Below are positions 22,942 through 35,906 of a stretch of 64,000 nt of DNA, piece after piece (position 1 is the stretch's first letter; the number at the start of each line of letters is the position of its first letter). The DNA is taken from contig MU839833.1 of assembly GCA_030411725.1 (NCBI GenBank), forward strand, positions 1,054,001-1,118,000, in the 5' to 3' direction. The position numbers and the translations under genes are program-made. The notes beneath the pieces were generated by a model. The model saw nothing but the letters and a program-made list of their open reading frames with translations. It did not search any database and was not told where the DNA came from. The DNA comes from Echria macrotheca (taxonomy: Eukaryota; Ascomycota; Sordariomycetes; Sordariales; Schizotheciaceae).

Positions 22942-25900
22942 ATGGACTCCACCGAGGCTGCCCGCGCTGACAGCATCATCGGCGCCGATGGATCACCCTC
23001 TTCCCCACCCGGCGCTTCTGTCGATCCGGGGAACCCACCGCAGAAGAAGACCGCGGTGAGGAAGCGAACAAAGACCGGTTGTCTGAGTACGTCTCACCAT
23101 AAGCCCGATGAGCTTCTCATCCCTCCTCCTAAGCTCCCATTTCGAGGCTGACTTGCCTGTTCAGCTTGTAGAAAACGTCGCATCAAATGTGACGAGGGCA
23201 AACCCACTTGCAACAACTGTATCAAGTCAAAGAGACAGTGCGAGGGGTACAACCAACGTCTTACTTTCAAGGAACCGCTTGGTTTTTACCCTCAACCCCA
23301 TTTGTACGCGTCGGCAACATACTACTCACCGCAGCGTTTCCAAGATGCGCTGGTCGGGGCCCAAATCGCTGCCTCGCATGCAAAGGCTCCTGCTGCTGCT
23401 CAGGGACAGGGACCACTTGCGATGATTGCGCCAAAGCCTCCGTCCGTAGACTACACCGGAAACCTACCACTACAGCTCGGACATGCGTATCAGGGGCAGC
23501 CTGGTCGAGTGCTACCCGTCTCCCATGCCTTCAGCCCGGTAATGTATAGCTCTCCGCAGGGCTTACTGTCACCTCCGGGCTTGCCTTCCCATCCCACCCC
23601 GACATTACCTCATACCCGACAACTCGACCATAACGAGTCTTACTACCCGACCGAAAATGGGCATGAGCTGGGACCGGCCTCGCCCCACACCGCGAGATAC
23701 CGGGGGTCGATGTCCGACCAGGACGAGCCATCCGGGTCAGCCCTGCCAAAAGCTTGGGAAGGCGTTGAGCACAAGCAACCACAGGAACAGGAAGACGGGT
23801 ATTGGCAATCCGACGATGAGGCATCTATGGCGGATTCCGACGAAGAGGCTATACCGGATACGCACATCGCCCATCTCGAATCGAACGAGCTGGGCATCCA
23901 GGTAGCTCGACGGCTAGAGACGTCCCTGGGTCTGAATGGCACGCAGCTAAGGACTTTCTCCAACCCTGCTGCCGGAAACATCTTGGCTACTTACATTCCA
24001 TCATCAGCTAACTCGCCACTGAACGACGCTCAGACAGCCGCAATTTTCTGGTACTTCGTCAACACCACTGGGCCGAGCATGTCTTTGTATGAGAGACATC
24101 CTCTTGACCCCTCCCCTGTATTCCAGGGTGGGCCGATTCCAAGAGCTCGGCGGCATATTTGGACTTGTAAGTCAGTTGCAGCGTAAGTTCGGCTCAATTC
24201 CTAACCAAGTCGCACGCCTAGATATATTTCCGATTATTGCGTTTAGCCATCCAGCGTTGATGCAAGCAATGCTTGCACTTGGCAGTCTCCAGATGGCGAA
24301 ATGTCAGGGGTTGCCACCGACTGCGGCCATGAAGCACTACCATCTAAGCCTTCGTAGGATCGCAAAGAACTATCAGAGTCCAATCAAACGAACCCAACCG
24401 GCGACTCTAGCGGCAACACTGCTACTTGGGTTCTACGAAGTCTGGAACTCGGATCATGAAAAGTGGTGCCGCCATATGTGGGGAGCCCGAGCCATCATCA
24501 GAGAGCTACCACTCCGCCGGATGACGCGAGAGATCTTGGCTCTCAAGAGAGAAAAACGGAAAAGAGAGCTGGACCATGAATGTGACGGCTCATGCTTCGC
24601 TTTGCATTCTGGGCTGGAAGCAAGCCTGGACGAGCTCGATCTCAGCTTGGTCTCTCAGATCACCGGGCAGCATGTCGACTATGGCGAATCGGGTCACATC
24701 TTGAACGAGGGGCCGGCGAAGACGACTCGCCGATTCACCGAGCTTGACATCGAGACATACGAGAGCCTGAGCGACTTGTACTGGTGGTTTTCTAAGATGG
24801 ATGTATATCAAAGTATACTCGGCGGGACGCGTCCGTTGTAAGTGGATCCTCTAAGATGAGCATATGGGAAGATTGACTTACAACCTCATCCAGTATGGAG
24901 TACGAGTGCTGGACGCAATGTGCGCCACGCGCGCCCTTTGGAAGGATCGACGCTGTGTGAGTAAAGCCCTGTGCTTCCCTGCGCTCACTAACCGACGACA
25001 GGTACGGCACATTTGACCATCTCATGCTGCTACTTGGCCGCCTCGTTACTTTCGCCTCCCGGGACCTGACCCGCAAGCGGAAAGCTAGACAGGCCGAAGC
25101 AATGGCCCAGCGAGGCCAAACCCAAGGCCAACAGGGGCCACCCTCGGGCCCTCCGGGAATGGCGGGTAAACCCACCTCGACTCCGTCACCTCCCATGTTC
25201 CCCGGCATGATGCCGTCGACCGGACGCTTCACTCGCCCAAGCGGATTCAGCCCGACCCGAGAGTCATCGCCGCCGACCGAATCGGCCGAGGATATTGACA
25301 TCGACGTCAGCACGGCGGCAGCCATTCACGAGTGGCAGGAAATACGCCGTGCCTTTGAGGTGTTTAGGAATAACCTGGGTCCGGATTTTGCGCCTCTCAG
25401 CCCGGAACATGTTGCGATGCCAGAGAAAACACCCTTCGGACCGGCCCAGATGTACCGCACGTTTAGCATCGCGGGGATTTGGATGAATTATTACATGGGC
25501 TTGATTGTGTTGTATCGATCCATGCCTTCGATGCCGCCGGTTGCCATGGCGGCAGCGGGCATCGCAGCGGAGCAGACGGCGCCGTGGGCTTTTGAAATTG
25601 CCCGGATCGCGGCCGGGTTGTGCGAAGACCTTAACAACCAGCTGATGGTGAGCACTTTAGTCGGAGCGGCATGCATTGAGAGCGCGTTCTGTCTATTTGT
25701 GGCGGGTGTTCAGGTAAGGGGCATATTTTCTCGTTCTTACTCGAAGCTGACAAGCACACTAGTTCCGGAGCGAGGAGCAGAGACACTGGCTGGTCCGACG
25801 CCTGCACCACATATCTCGGCTCACTGGCTGGCAGTCTGCCAGGCAGATTTCCGATGGGTGCGAATCGGCGTGGATCAAGGCCGCACAGCTCGGACGCGGA

Positions 25901-26104
25901 CCTCCGTACGAAAGCCCTCCGGACTTGGGTCCTCTGTACCCGGACTCGATCTGGCAGAATCCAAGGAGGATTGATCGGAGGATACAGGACTTGGAGGCAA
26001 ACGGTCGGCTCGTCTTGGCAAGGACCGAACAGGCACACTATGCCCTCGGCTTACTGAGTGTCGAGCAAGACTTGGATAGACTTGATCTGGTCAGCGCAGA
26101 CTGA
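22942..26104 (+). CDS. Zn2Cys6 fungal transcription factor
   Basis: Six exons (22942-23086, 23165-24166, 24222-24837, 24894-24956, 25002-25713, 25763-26104), 2880 nt, 959 aa. The binuclear zinc cluster is complete and canonical: Cys47, 50, 57, 64, 67 and 74, with linker basic residues RKRRIK, split by intron 1 between the first two cysteines. A Pro/Ser-rich linker and an acidic stretch (DDEASMADSDEEA) follow. The middle region from about residue 390 (IFPIIAFSHPALMQAMLALGS, then GFYEVWNSDHEKWCRHMWGA) is the fungal-specific regulatory domain. The C-terminus ends ...LDLVSAD. It is expected to be a nuclear DNA-binding regulator; the target pathway cannot be inferred from its neighbours. Intron 3 to intron 4 brackets a 63-nt exon carrying a Cys-containing segment. 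Confidence 0.9.
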
Positions 26105-26469
26105 TGTCGCCGACTCTGCTCAGGCCTCGTCCTTCTTGTTTATGTCATGATACCACTTTGTACGAATTAGGTTCAGAAAAGGGGGATGGGAAAACCGGAT
26201 GGAACGGGATTGGTGTTTTATTCAGCGTTGCGTTTCAAGAAATTGACTTTACTGTAGCATCAACATGCCGGGGCCGGTTCTTGGAAGATGGCACAGTTTG
26301 AAGAGTTTCTCAGCAAGCCCATTAGGGCGCCGCAACGTCTGTCGGATCACATTTGTGATGAGAAGCTGTGGGTGCTCGTGGATGAGCCGTGGGTGAATGT
26401 TTTGTTTTCTGGTACTCCGGCGCGGTTGATATCTGGAATTTGCTTTCTCTAAACCCCTTCAGACTAGCT
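26105..26469. other. Intergenic between convergent genes
   Basis: 3' flanks of the transcription factor and PUP2. Nothing recognised. Confidence 0.5.
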
Positions 26470-27375
26470 CTAATTTGCGGGAAGCCTCTCTACCACGGCG
26501 GCCATCTCCTCGTCTGTGTATATTCTGAAGCCCCGGTCCTTGGTGACGCTCGCCAGCTGGACGTTCTTAGAGTCCAGCTTCTCCTCCATGACTTGCTTGA
26601 GGGTCTTGAGCACGAGCGTTTCGGCATCCTCGATGGTGAGGGACTGTGAGGCGCGTCAGGTGGGGTATTCTTATTCGGGAACGAAGAAGAAGGAAATACC
26701 TTGTGATACTCATTTTGCAGCTCGGCCTGAGCGCCCTCGCTGCCACTGCCGATGGCCTTGGCGTCGTAGCGGTAGAAAGTGCCCGAGGGCTCGGCGTGGT
26801 AGAGCGAGGGGCCGTCCTCGTCGTAGCCGGCGATGAGGAGGGCGACGCCAAAGGGACGGCTCATGATGCTCTCCTCGCCGTCGGCGCTCTCGCCGAAGCG
26901 CAGGGCCAGGTCGCAGATGGCCTGCGTGCAGCTCTCGACGCGCAGGCGCTCGTTGTAGTTGAAGGCGTGGCTCTGGCACTCGACGCGGGCGTGCTCCACC
27001 ATGGACCGGGCGTCGGCCTGTAGGCCCGACATGGCACAGCCGATGTGGCGGTCGATCTCGACAATCTTCTCGACCGACGACGTCTCGAGCAGCGTCGACG
27101 TCACGCGCTTCTCGACGCCCAGGATCACACCCTCGGAGGTGGCGACGCCTATGGCCGTGCTGCCGAGCTTGATAGCCTCCAGCGAGTATTCGACCTGGAA
27201 GAGGCGGCCTTCGGGGGAGAAGGTGCTGGGGTGGGATGTCAGTCTTTGGGGGAGAGCTTGTCATGGCGTCGCTACACACTTGATACCCCGGTCTGTAACG
27301 AATGTTAGACTGATAACCTATCAGAGAGCGCATCAAGGCGGTCAACTAACCATATTCTGATCTTGCCATAAACAT
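26470..27375 (-). CDS. PUP2: 20S proteasome subunit alpha-5
   Basis: Four exons (27375-27351, 27292-27280, 27225-26700, 26643-26470), 738 nt, 245 aa. A structural alpha-ring subunit of the 20S core particle. Seen: the proteasome alpha N-terminal signature FSPEGRLFQVEYSLEAIKLG, then GVILGVEKRVTSTLLE, DRHIGCAMSGLQADAR, and a C-terminal helix in IYTDEEM. Length equals yeast Pup2. Exon 2 is only 13 nt and encodes most of the conserved DRGIN turn; leaving it out breaks the frame and the family consensus. The second coding ATG is two codons downstream, so MFMARSEY or MARSEY could be the N-terminus. It shares a 526-bp divergent region with the GCP2 gene. Confidence 0.95.
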
Positions 27376-27901
27376 CTTGGCGGTGTTTGTGAAGAGGTCG
27401 GGGGTGCGACGTGCTGGTTGAGAGCGTTTGGTGGTTCGACTAGGTCGTTTCCTTCTAAACTATGCTTTCGGAAAGCAAGATGCCGTCGGGTCGAGCTTCG
27501 GTCGTAACTATGGGGTTCGGGTTGCGCGTCTGGGTGGTGTTCGAGAGAGCTTTGAGCCGTTGGAAAGATGAGGCCCGAATTGGCGGTTGGCGATTGAAGC
27601 TCCAGGCACGGCCGGTCTACGAAGCTCTCGGGCGGTACGTACCTGGCTGGCTGGCGCAGGTGCAGCCTTGTCTTGGCGGTCGGTCCCCTCCAATGTGGGG
27701 AGCTAGGCCGAAAGCAGCTGCCAGTCAATTCGGCGCGGCAGCGCGTCAACGGCATCCAACGCGCAGAAGGGCAAACACGCAATTGTTACCCCACCATCAG
27801 GACCCCCATCCAGCCCACGACGAAGCGAAGCAAGACGTCCAACGCCCCATGGTACTGCTGTCGACCACGACCACCGGCACTCGCAAATGTAGACGCGGAT
27901 C
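27376..27901. promoter_or_regulatory. Divergent PUP2-GCP2 promoter region
   Basis: 526 bp between two outward-facing start codons, so probably a shared bidirectional promoter. I do not see a yeast PACE-type GGTGGCAAA element. Confidence 0.5.
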
Positions 27902-30872
27902 ATGGCTTCGGGCACCAAAGCGGCAATGTTCGCCGACGCAAGGAGCGCAGTGGGCGGCGACCGAACGAGTGCGAATTCACGGCCCCGCATGTCGGCCACC
28001 GACGCATCCAGTCGCAGAACCGATGGCAGACCAGACACCAGGACAGAGTCGCGCGCCGACTCGAGAGCCCAACGCGACTCTAGGAGACCGCCAACCTCGG
28101 GCCCATCCCCGTTGCCGAACTATGATGGCGCAGCCTCAACCACGTCGACTTCGCACAAGCGGTCGGCCTCGGGCAACCCCCGGCCCACGAGTAGAGTCGT
28201 GGACGAGCGGCGGACCGAGAAGGTCCAGGTGACTACGCGGGAGACGCTGGTAACCAGGACAAGGAGCCCTGTTCGACGCAGTGCGCCCGAGGAGAAGAGT
28301 AGGGCACCCGACGGCCCAAAACATCGACCCACCGAATCTCGAAATCGAGATGTGCGTCCTGTCGAGCCCGAGAAACCCCCAGCGGCGCCATGGGAACCAG
28401 AGGCGACATTGCTACCACATACCACGGCGCCTCTGGCCTCCAGGATATCTATACCACCCCTTGCCACGTCGGCGCCGCCATCGCTGCAGCCCAAACCCCT
28501 GCACGAGCTTTCCCTTGAAGCCCAGGAGGCCGTCATACTAGAGGACCTGCTGTTCGTCTTCATGGGGTTCGAGGGACAGTATATCCGCTTCGCCAAAGGC
28601 TACAATCCGCACGAAGAACGAGACAGGTTATCAGGCCCGACCTGGCGCATCTTGCCCGGTTTGGACCCAAGCCTCCAGGATCTTACCCAGTCTATGCTGC
28701 GCATGGCCACCCACTACTCGGCTCTTGAGACGTTTGTCGACGTCCAGAGTCGCGACGAGTTTGGATCTGTCAACCATGCTCTGTGTGCCGCTATTCGAAA
28801 GCTTCTCCAGGACTATCTGGTCATGATTGCCCAGCTGGAGACCCAGTTCCTCACCAACGACTCCTTCACTCTGCATGTCCTCAACGTCCACATACTTCCC
28901 ACCAGCCATATGATGCATCAGCTCTACGCCCTGGCACACGAGTTGCTCAAGCGAAACGCTCTTCTGGATGACGAGACGGACGAGTCTAGTGACAGCGCGG
29001 ACGATTTCGACCATATCCTCGAACAGCTTCGCGAGGGCGGCGACTTGGTACCGGGGAATATGACGGGGAAGAAGATTTGCAAGGGCGGTGTTGTGCTGGG
29101 TTTGATTACTCAAAGACTGGAGTCTATGTCGGGAGACCCGGCTGCCAGGGCGCTTCTCACATCGCTCCTGAGGGACGCGAGTCGGCCTTACATGGCCATG
29201 TTGAACGAGTGGCTACACCACGGGGGTATTAATGACCCGCATTCCGAGTTTTTGATTAAGGAACAACGGAGCATACGGCGGGAACGACTCGAACAGGATT
29301 ACACGGACGAATACTGGGAGAGGAGATACACGATCCGGGATCACGATATTCCACCACAACTCGAGGGCGTCAAGGACAAGGTCCTACTGGCTGGCAAGTA
29401 CCTGAACGTCGTCAGGGAGTGCGGCGGCGTCGACGTGAGCTTGCAGGTTAAGGACGTGCCTGTCTCTTTCGACGACAACCGCTTCTTAGACAACGTGAAC
29501 AACGCGTATGCGCATGCGAACGAGTCCCTGATGCAGTTGCTTCTCACCACACATGCCCTCCCGGCGAGGTTGCGATCCCTGAAACACTATTTCTTCCTCG
29601 ACCCGTCCGACTACTTTTCCTACTTCCTCGAGCTGGGGTCCTCGGAACTCCGAAAGCCTGTCAAGTCTGTTAATACTGGCAAGCTGCAGTCTTTGCTCGA
29701 TCTTGTCCTCCGACAGCCTGGCAGCGTCGTTTCGCTCGACCCGTTCAAGGAGGATGTCAAGGTCGAGATGAACGAGATCACGCTCACAAAATCGCTGCAG
29801 CGCGTCGTCAATATTACGGGTATAGAACAGGGCGAGTCGCTGCAGCAGCTGGCGTCAAACCAGCCGGTCGAAAACGACAAGAACGCCAACGGATTCACGT
29901 CGCTCCAGCTCGACTATGCCGTTCCGTTTCCCGTCTCGCTCGTCATCAGCCGCAAGACGGTATGGCGCTACCAAGCTCTTTTTCGCTATCTACTTTCTCT
30001 CCGCTATCTCGAGTCCCAACTCTCGACCACCTGGCAGACGCATACCCGCGGGTTTGTATGGGCACACAAGTCGTCGTCTCGTAATCTCGAGATTTGGAAA
30101 CGCCGGGTCTGGACACTCCGGGCGCGCATGCTGGTCTTTGTCCAGCAGCTGCTCTACTTTTGCACCGCCGAGGTCATCGAACCCAACTGGCAGAGCCTAA
30201 TGGCCCGACTCCGCGAGCGAGAGACGAATCAAGACGGTGCCACCAACGGTCTCGGCTCCATCAACAACGACACACCTGGCAAGACCGGTTCCAAGGGCCT
30301 CACCCGCACCGTCGACGAGCTGATGCAAGATCACGTCGACTTCCTCGACACCTGCCTCAAGGAGTGCATGCTAACCAACAGCAAGCTCCTGCGCGTACGT
30401 TTCCTTTTTATGTCTCAACCACACCCCTAACAAGCACTAACCTTTTTTTCTCATCCTACAGATCCACTCCAAACTAATGCAAACATGCACCATCTTCGCC
30501 ACCTACACAAACTGGCTGTCCAGGGAACTCGAAAAGGCCGACCCGGATCTTTCGGGCTCCACCAAGCCGGCGAGCATGACAGACGAGCAGTGGCGGTATT
30601 TCCAGTCGATCCGCTCTTCCCAAAAGAATCCTACCGAGGGACTGAGTAAAGACGAGAAGAAGGACGAGTCGGTCAGGGTCGCGGAGCTGTTTGACGTGAT
30701 CAAGAAGTGGGAGGGGAATTTCAGTCGGCATCTGCAGATCCTGCTGGATGCGCTGAATCACTATGCTGCTACCGAGACTGTGGTCTTGCTTAGTCTGTGT
30801 GCGCGGCTGAGCACGGCGAATCAGGGGACTGAGTTTGCTGGGTTGAGGAATGATGAGGATGGGGGTGTTTAA
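27902..30872 (+). CDS. Gamma-tubulin complex component 2 (GCP2/Spc97/Alp4)
   Basis: Exons 27902-30394 and 30462-30872, 967 aa. A component of the gamma-tubulin small complex that nucleates microtubules at the spindle pole body. The first 200 residues are Arg/Ser/Pro-rich and disordered. The GCP N-terminal (GRIP1-like) region starts near residue 205 with LSLEAQEAVILEDLLFVF, followed by FVDVQSRDEFGSVNHALC and HELLKRNALLDDE. The GCP C-terminal (GRIP2) region, contacting gamma-tubulin, includes HYFFLDPSDYFSYFLEL, the LDYAVPFPVSLVIS segment, and a KSLIxYxxLFR-like stretch YQALFRYLLSL. A single 67-nt intron lies in the terminal helical bundle (LLR then IHSKLM). Resemblance to GCP2 rather than GCP3 rests on the LDYxVPFPVSLVIS pattern. 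Confidence 0.93.
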
Positions 30873-32670
30873 GTTTTTTTCTGGGAGGGGAGGGGATGTG
30901 TGTGTATATTATGGTTGGTGGGATGGAATGGAATGGAAGGGGGTACGGGATATGGGGTATGGGGTATTGCTACTGGGTATGGAACTACGGCCGTTTTGGT
31001 TGTGTAGCCTTTTTTTTTCTTTCTCGGATGGTGGTGGTTTTGGTGGTTGGTGTTGGTAAAATAGGGGTTCTGACGAGCCACCAAGCAGCGAAGACTGACT
31101 GACTGAATCGAAGTTGACGGAGCGTTTTTTTCAAAAGACCAATAACTATGGGTACCATCACGTCTTGCGAGTGTATTGTATGTATATACCATTGTGATGG
31201 CGGTAATTTCAATGGGTGGGTGATATGTTCAGGTTCAAGAGTCTGGTAGGAGGAGTGTCCAACCACCCATCCGGGGTGTCGTATAAACAAATTCTAACAG
31301 CGAATGTTAGACTCCAGCCTCGTCGTGTCAACATCAACCAACGGTCATCGAGAGGATACTTTAAGGTAGAGAGAGAGGTCTTGAAACAACTGTTTGGTTA
31401 ATTGTCATTGTTATTGTACAATACAATACAAAACTCGTACATCCGTTCTGCATGCAGTGAGACAGACAGACGACAGACCCAACTACAGACGGGAAAGGAG
31501 AAAAGGCAAAGGGGGAAAGAGCACCAACTGATCCACCCCTCGCCCCTATACCTATACCTAGACTGATGTACAGACACACCATGCCCATGACCCCGTCCGT
31601 CCCATATACACCAGCGGCATTACCCTGGCGTTCTGCACAGTGATATCTATCGTCGGATGTTCTGCTGGAATATCACTCATTCATACCCGTATAGCTGTCA
31701 TAGTGGACTGGGTGACTGGCTGGGGTTCTTGACTGTTCCTAGAGCTGCGTGATGGTCAGAGTTTCCAGTGACGACAGGTTGTGGGACTTCAAGATGAACG
31801 CAGGAAAATAACCAGAACGGCACAACGGCTTACTCCTTTCACATCTGGTTTCCAGGTTGTTGATGCCGTCTGGTACACGAAGTCCAGCACTTGACTCCAC
31901 CGGAAAGACTACTCCCGGCAATCCTGCCAGCCATCACTCTCAATCACCTTTACACTCGTCACACAACACGCATGTCTCGGGCCAGGGATGGGTATCATAT
32001 TTGTACTCGCTCTAAACTGTTCGCACATGGCCACTCGCATCGCTGTCCACCTCCCAGCCACGCCCGTTCATCCATGTACCACCCCCAGCACCCTATAATG
32101 TTGCGTCCGCTGGAAAAGCCTGCGGACATCAACTGCTGAACAGAAATGAGTGCCCCAGCCAAAAACAAAAAAAGGGAAAGCCAGACGCTGCCCTCAGCCC
32201 CCAAAGGAAGTGCTACATTCCCCAATGGCTGCCCCAGCATTCGAATCACCTCCCTCACACCTGGGTATAATAAACTGCTTTTGGCCAAAGTACCCCATTC
32301 TGAGAGCGTACCGTATCTTGTTCCGGCATTCGTATTTTTTTTTCGTGTCGTTGATAGCGTGAATAGGAAGTCGTCGTTAAGCAGGGAATGCACCGGACAA
32401 CCCGCCCCCGCCGTCGTGTCGTGAAGCAAGGGAATGCACCGGACCACCCGCTCCGTCGGTCGTGTCGCGCTCATCGCCCAAGATGGGAACCGCATAAAAG
32501 GAAAAACCATGAAAACTGACCATAACTCGGTAAGCGCAGACGAACGAAATTCGAAACGATATCAGGGTATTTTTAAGCCAGGGGTATATCCAGCCGTAGG
32601 GTATTCTTTTTCCGCACAGGAACGAAACAATACCGCGCGTCTAAAATCTTGAGACCGTAAACATGAGAAT
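30873..32670. other. Intergenic between convergent genes; G-rich start
   Basis: Just after the GCP2 stop, 30883-31060 is very G/T-rich on the plus strand (runs GGGAGGGGAGGGG and repeated GTATGGGG). Beyond that no coding or RNA feature is recognised up to the KH gene stop. Confidence 0.5.
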
Positions 32671-35600
32671 CTAGCAGCGAAATGGTCCGGAAAGGGGACC
32701 GGGGTATCCTGAATTGGTAGAATGAGACGTAGAGGGGCGTCCGCTGTCGGCGGACTGTCGAGCCGTGTGGCGAGGCGTCATATCTCCGGCATGCGGAACG
32801 GCAAGCTTATGCTCCGATCCATTGCTTCCGAAATGGCGACTCGGGGGCCAGGGACACTGGTTCTCGTCCTCGGGAAGATTGACACCGCTATCGTGCCACG
32901 GGCTACGGTCGGCATTGAAGCTCCGAGTCGACTCGATCGAGATCAAAGACGATTTCGAGACGTTGCTGGAACCCTTGAAGAAAGAGGCCGTCGCGTTGTG
33001 CGAGCTGTTCTTTCTGCGGTCTAGGAACGACGAGATCGACGACATGCTGCCGGGCTTGCGCAGTCGCTCAAAAAGAGTGACCCGCTCACGAGCAACTTCG
33101 TCAAATGCCGGCTTGGTAGGGGAATCCACGGCCACGGGGGCCGGCGCATGCTGGAGCAGCTTGGCGTCAAAGAACTGGATCGCCTCCTCGAACGCATCCG
33201 GCTTGGGGCGCTGAAGAGCTCCCTTGACCAAGACCGGCTCAAGCCCCGCGGTTGCGAATTTGCCTTGGAGAAAGTCCACGGCATCAGGCAAGCCGCCGGC
33301 ATTATTGCGAGTGAACGTCCAGAGAAGAGTAACGGTGGGGCCTCCGTCCTCCGTCTGCTCCTCGGCATTCTCGTGGACAGAAACTTCGGCCTCGTACTGT
33401 GTCTTTAGCATGGGAACAATGCTTTGAACGAACTCTGGCGACTCGAGGAACTTGATCAGCGCAGGGGTCCGCTCGTAGACAATTTCATGCTTGTCTGGCA
33501 CCATACCCTAGAGGATCACCGTCAGCATTTCGTAATGTTGGCGAGGTGCGCATCCAACATACCAAGAACTCGTCGACGCATAGCGGAACCTGCCACTGCG
33601 GACCAGTGATAGTGACCTCGTCACTGGCTTGCTCCGTACTAGGAAAGACAATCTTGCAGTTCCACTTCCTTTCCAGCTCATCCAGCTCGGTCAAGCGGGT
33701 AAGAAGCTGACGATGATAGAGGCGGTCGACGTTGACAATCTGGGACGTGAATTCAGAATCCTGCGACAAGAAATATTAGCAGCTGTCTTTCAGTCCGGAT
33801 GTAGCAGATCCTCACAGCTCGATCGACCATTTCCAGAATCTCGCTCTTCACGAGCTCGAGACTCTGGGCATTCCGTGCGGGCGTCCGGCAGACGACATTG
33901 TCGACTCGGCTGTCATCATCCTCCCGGCCCATTCCTCCCCGGTCCATCGCATTGCTGAATTTAACAAAGACGGAATGCTTCTTCATGATGCGCTGGATGT
34001 GCTGGCCGCCGATGCCAATGATGCGCTTGTGATACTGGTCGGGAACGTGGAACGAAATGGATGCCGGCATCTCCTGTTCCACCAGGCTCAGACCCTGCTT
34101 TATCGAGTCGTATAACTGGGCCTGAACCTCAATGTTGAAATTGTACTCTCCAAAGTTGTCGAACATAATCTGCACGTTGCTCTGGCCCATGATCTTGTTG
34201 ATCTTACCGTTCTTCTTGCCGCTGACAAACTCCTTGTGCTCGTTGGCCAGCTCGATCTTGACTCGGATTTGATACTGGCCGGTGTAGGCATATTTGATCT
34301 GTGAAATCACATTGAGAGCCTCCTTGACAGCCTCATCCGAGCCGGTAATCGTGAAGCCCAGCTTGTCGAAGGAGACATCTGCATTGGAGTTGGCGCAGAT
34401 GTCTCGAAGCATAGTCCTCGCCTCGTTCAGACCGGGCGATTGGCGATCCGGTGAGGTAAACCACCAGGTGGCCGTATAAAACTGGCCAACCTTGGAGCTA
34501 TTAGCACTGAGAGATTCATGTGTCCAGCTATTCGAAACCTACCAGTACCATGAGCTCCCGAGCGGTGCGTTCCACGTGCAGATTTTCTCCGCCTTGAATG
34601 CGGACGAGCTCGTGTCGAGAGCCAAGCGGAGAGAACATGATGCAGGTGCCATTGGCTTCGACAATCTTCCGCACTTTGTCCATTCGGGTGAGCAGAATGC
34701 TGTCAATCTTGGGGCGGGGGATCTGAATGTCCTTGACGTAAACTCGAGTACGCATGACACTCTCGTGCAGCTTGAATTTGGCCTGCTCAATAGCCTGGGG
34801 GCTCTCCCCAGTGATGAACACTTGCGAGACGTCACGAGGATGTGCCTGTTGGGGGCGGTAACCATATGCGTTGGAAAACGGCGAAGGAAAGTAGATTGCA
34901 GTGCCAGTCGTCGACTCGATGAGCTTGATATTCTTCCTGTTACGACCACATATAAGTTGCTGCACCGTGAAATCAACGTTGGCCGCGTCGACGATGCGTT
35001 GAAGCTGTGAACCATGTTAGCCGAGCAACATACGCGATATCCAGTCAGTCTGGATCTCCGTACAAGTTGGTCGATATGGATAAGAACCCTAGTCTTGGCA
35101 TGTTCCGCTGACAATGCATCACCGTAGATGGCAATCCGCCATCGCTGATCCATCCGCAGCTCGACATCACCACTGAGACCATCGACCATGGGGGTGGGTT
35201 TGGGACCGAGCAGGAAGATATCGACACCGCAGAAGGCCGACATCTCATCGAGAAAGTCAGTTACCGACTTCTTCAGGACGCCCTCGCGCAGATTGGAGAC
35301 CAGGTTGCCGTCTACGTCGATCGTGGCACAACGCTGTTCGAAGAGAGTGTTATTTAGCATGGGCTAAGGACGACAGAACTGCACACGCCGCCTGATACTC
35401 ACAAGTGAGAAGGGTGTCCGGTTCAAGATAGTCTCTCGGGCCTTGTAGACGAGGTCGGCAACACCGGATAAGCAGACCGTGGTCACCTGGCCACGGGCGT
35501 TCTTGGGAGTAGTCGAAATAGCGGTGGCATCAACCTGGCCCTCGGAGTGGTGGGTGATTTCCCTGCACAGCTCGCGGAGCTGCGCTAGATTTTGTGTATG

Positions 35601-35906
35601 TATGGGTAGCTTATAGACCGGGACGTCGTCGGGGGCATCTCCCGGATGGGTCCAGCGAAGCACGGCGTCGGTGGTCGCGTGGAGGATGTCCTCGGTGTCG
35701 GGGCCGGCGAGATCCGAAGCAAACGGCACGTTGAACGAGTACTGAATCGGAGCCTCGGGCATCTGGGGGACGGCGTTGGGGGGTGCACCCTGGGGTGCGA
35801 CCTTGTGGTGAGGGTTGGGAACCGGCATGCCCATGGCCGATCTCCCCATGCCGAAGTTGGGGCTCATCCTCTCCTGCCAGTGACGCATGTTTGTCAATTT
35901 ATTCAT
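32671..35906 (-). CDS. Multi-KH-domain RNA-binding protein
   Basis: Six exons (35906-35403, 35363-35064, 35004-34543, 34490-33816, 33760-33563, 33507-32671), every junction in phase 0, 991 aa. Several KH modules are visible by their GxxG-type loops: LICGRNRKNIKLIE (GRNR loop), ILLTRMDKVRKIVEANG (degenerate), GKKNGKINKIMG, and the most canonical one, KRIIGIGGQHIQRIMKKHSV (GIGG). The C-terminal 170 residues are Ser-rich and disordered. A vigilin/BicC-like architecture suggests binding of single-stranded RNA in the cytoplasm; fission-yeast Mug60-type proteins are a possible relative, from memory and not verified. Intron 3 uses acceptor CTCCAAG rather than the nearer CTAATAG, which would shift the frame. 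Confidence 0.85.

Noticed and set aside
27462..28232. 256-aa plus-strand frame crossing the GCP2 start.
   Set aside because: It overlaps the GCP2 coding start in another phase and has no domain.
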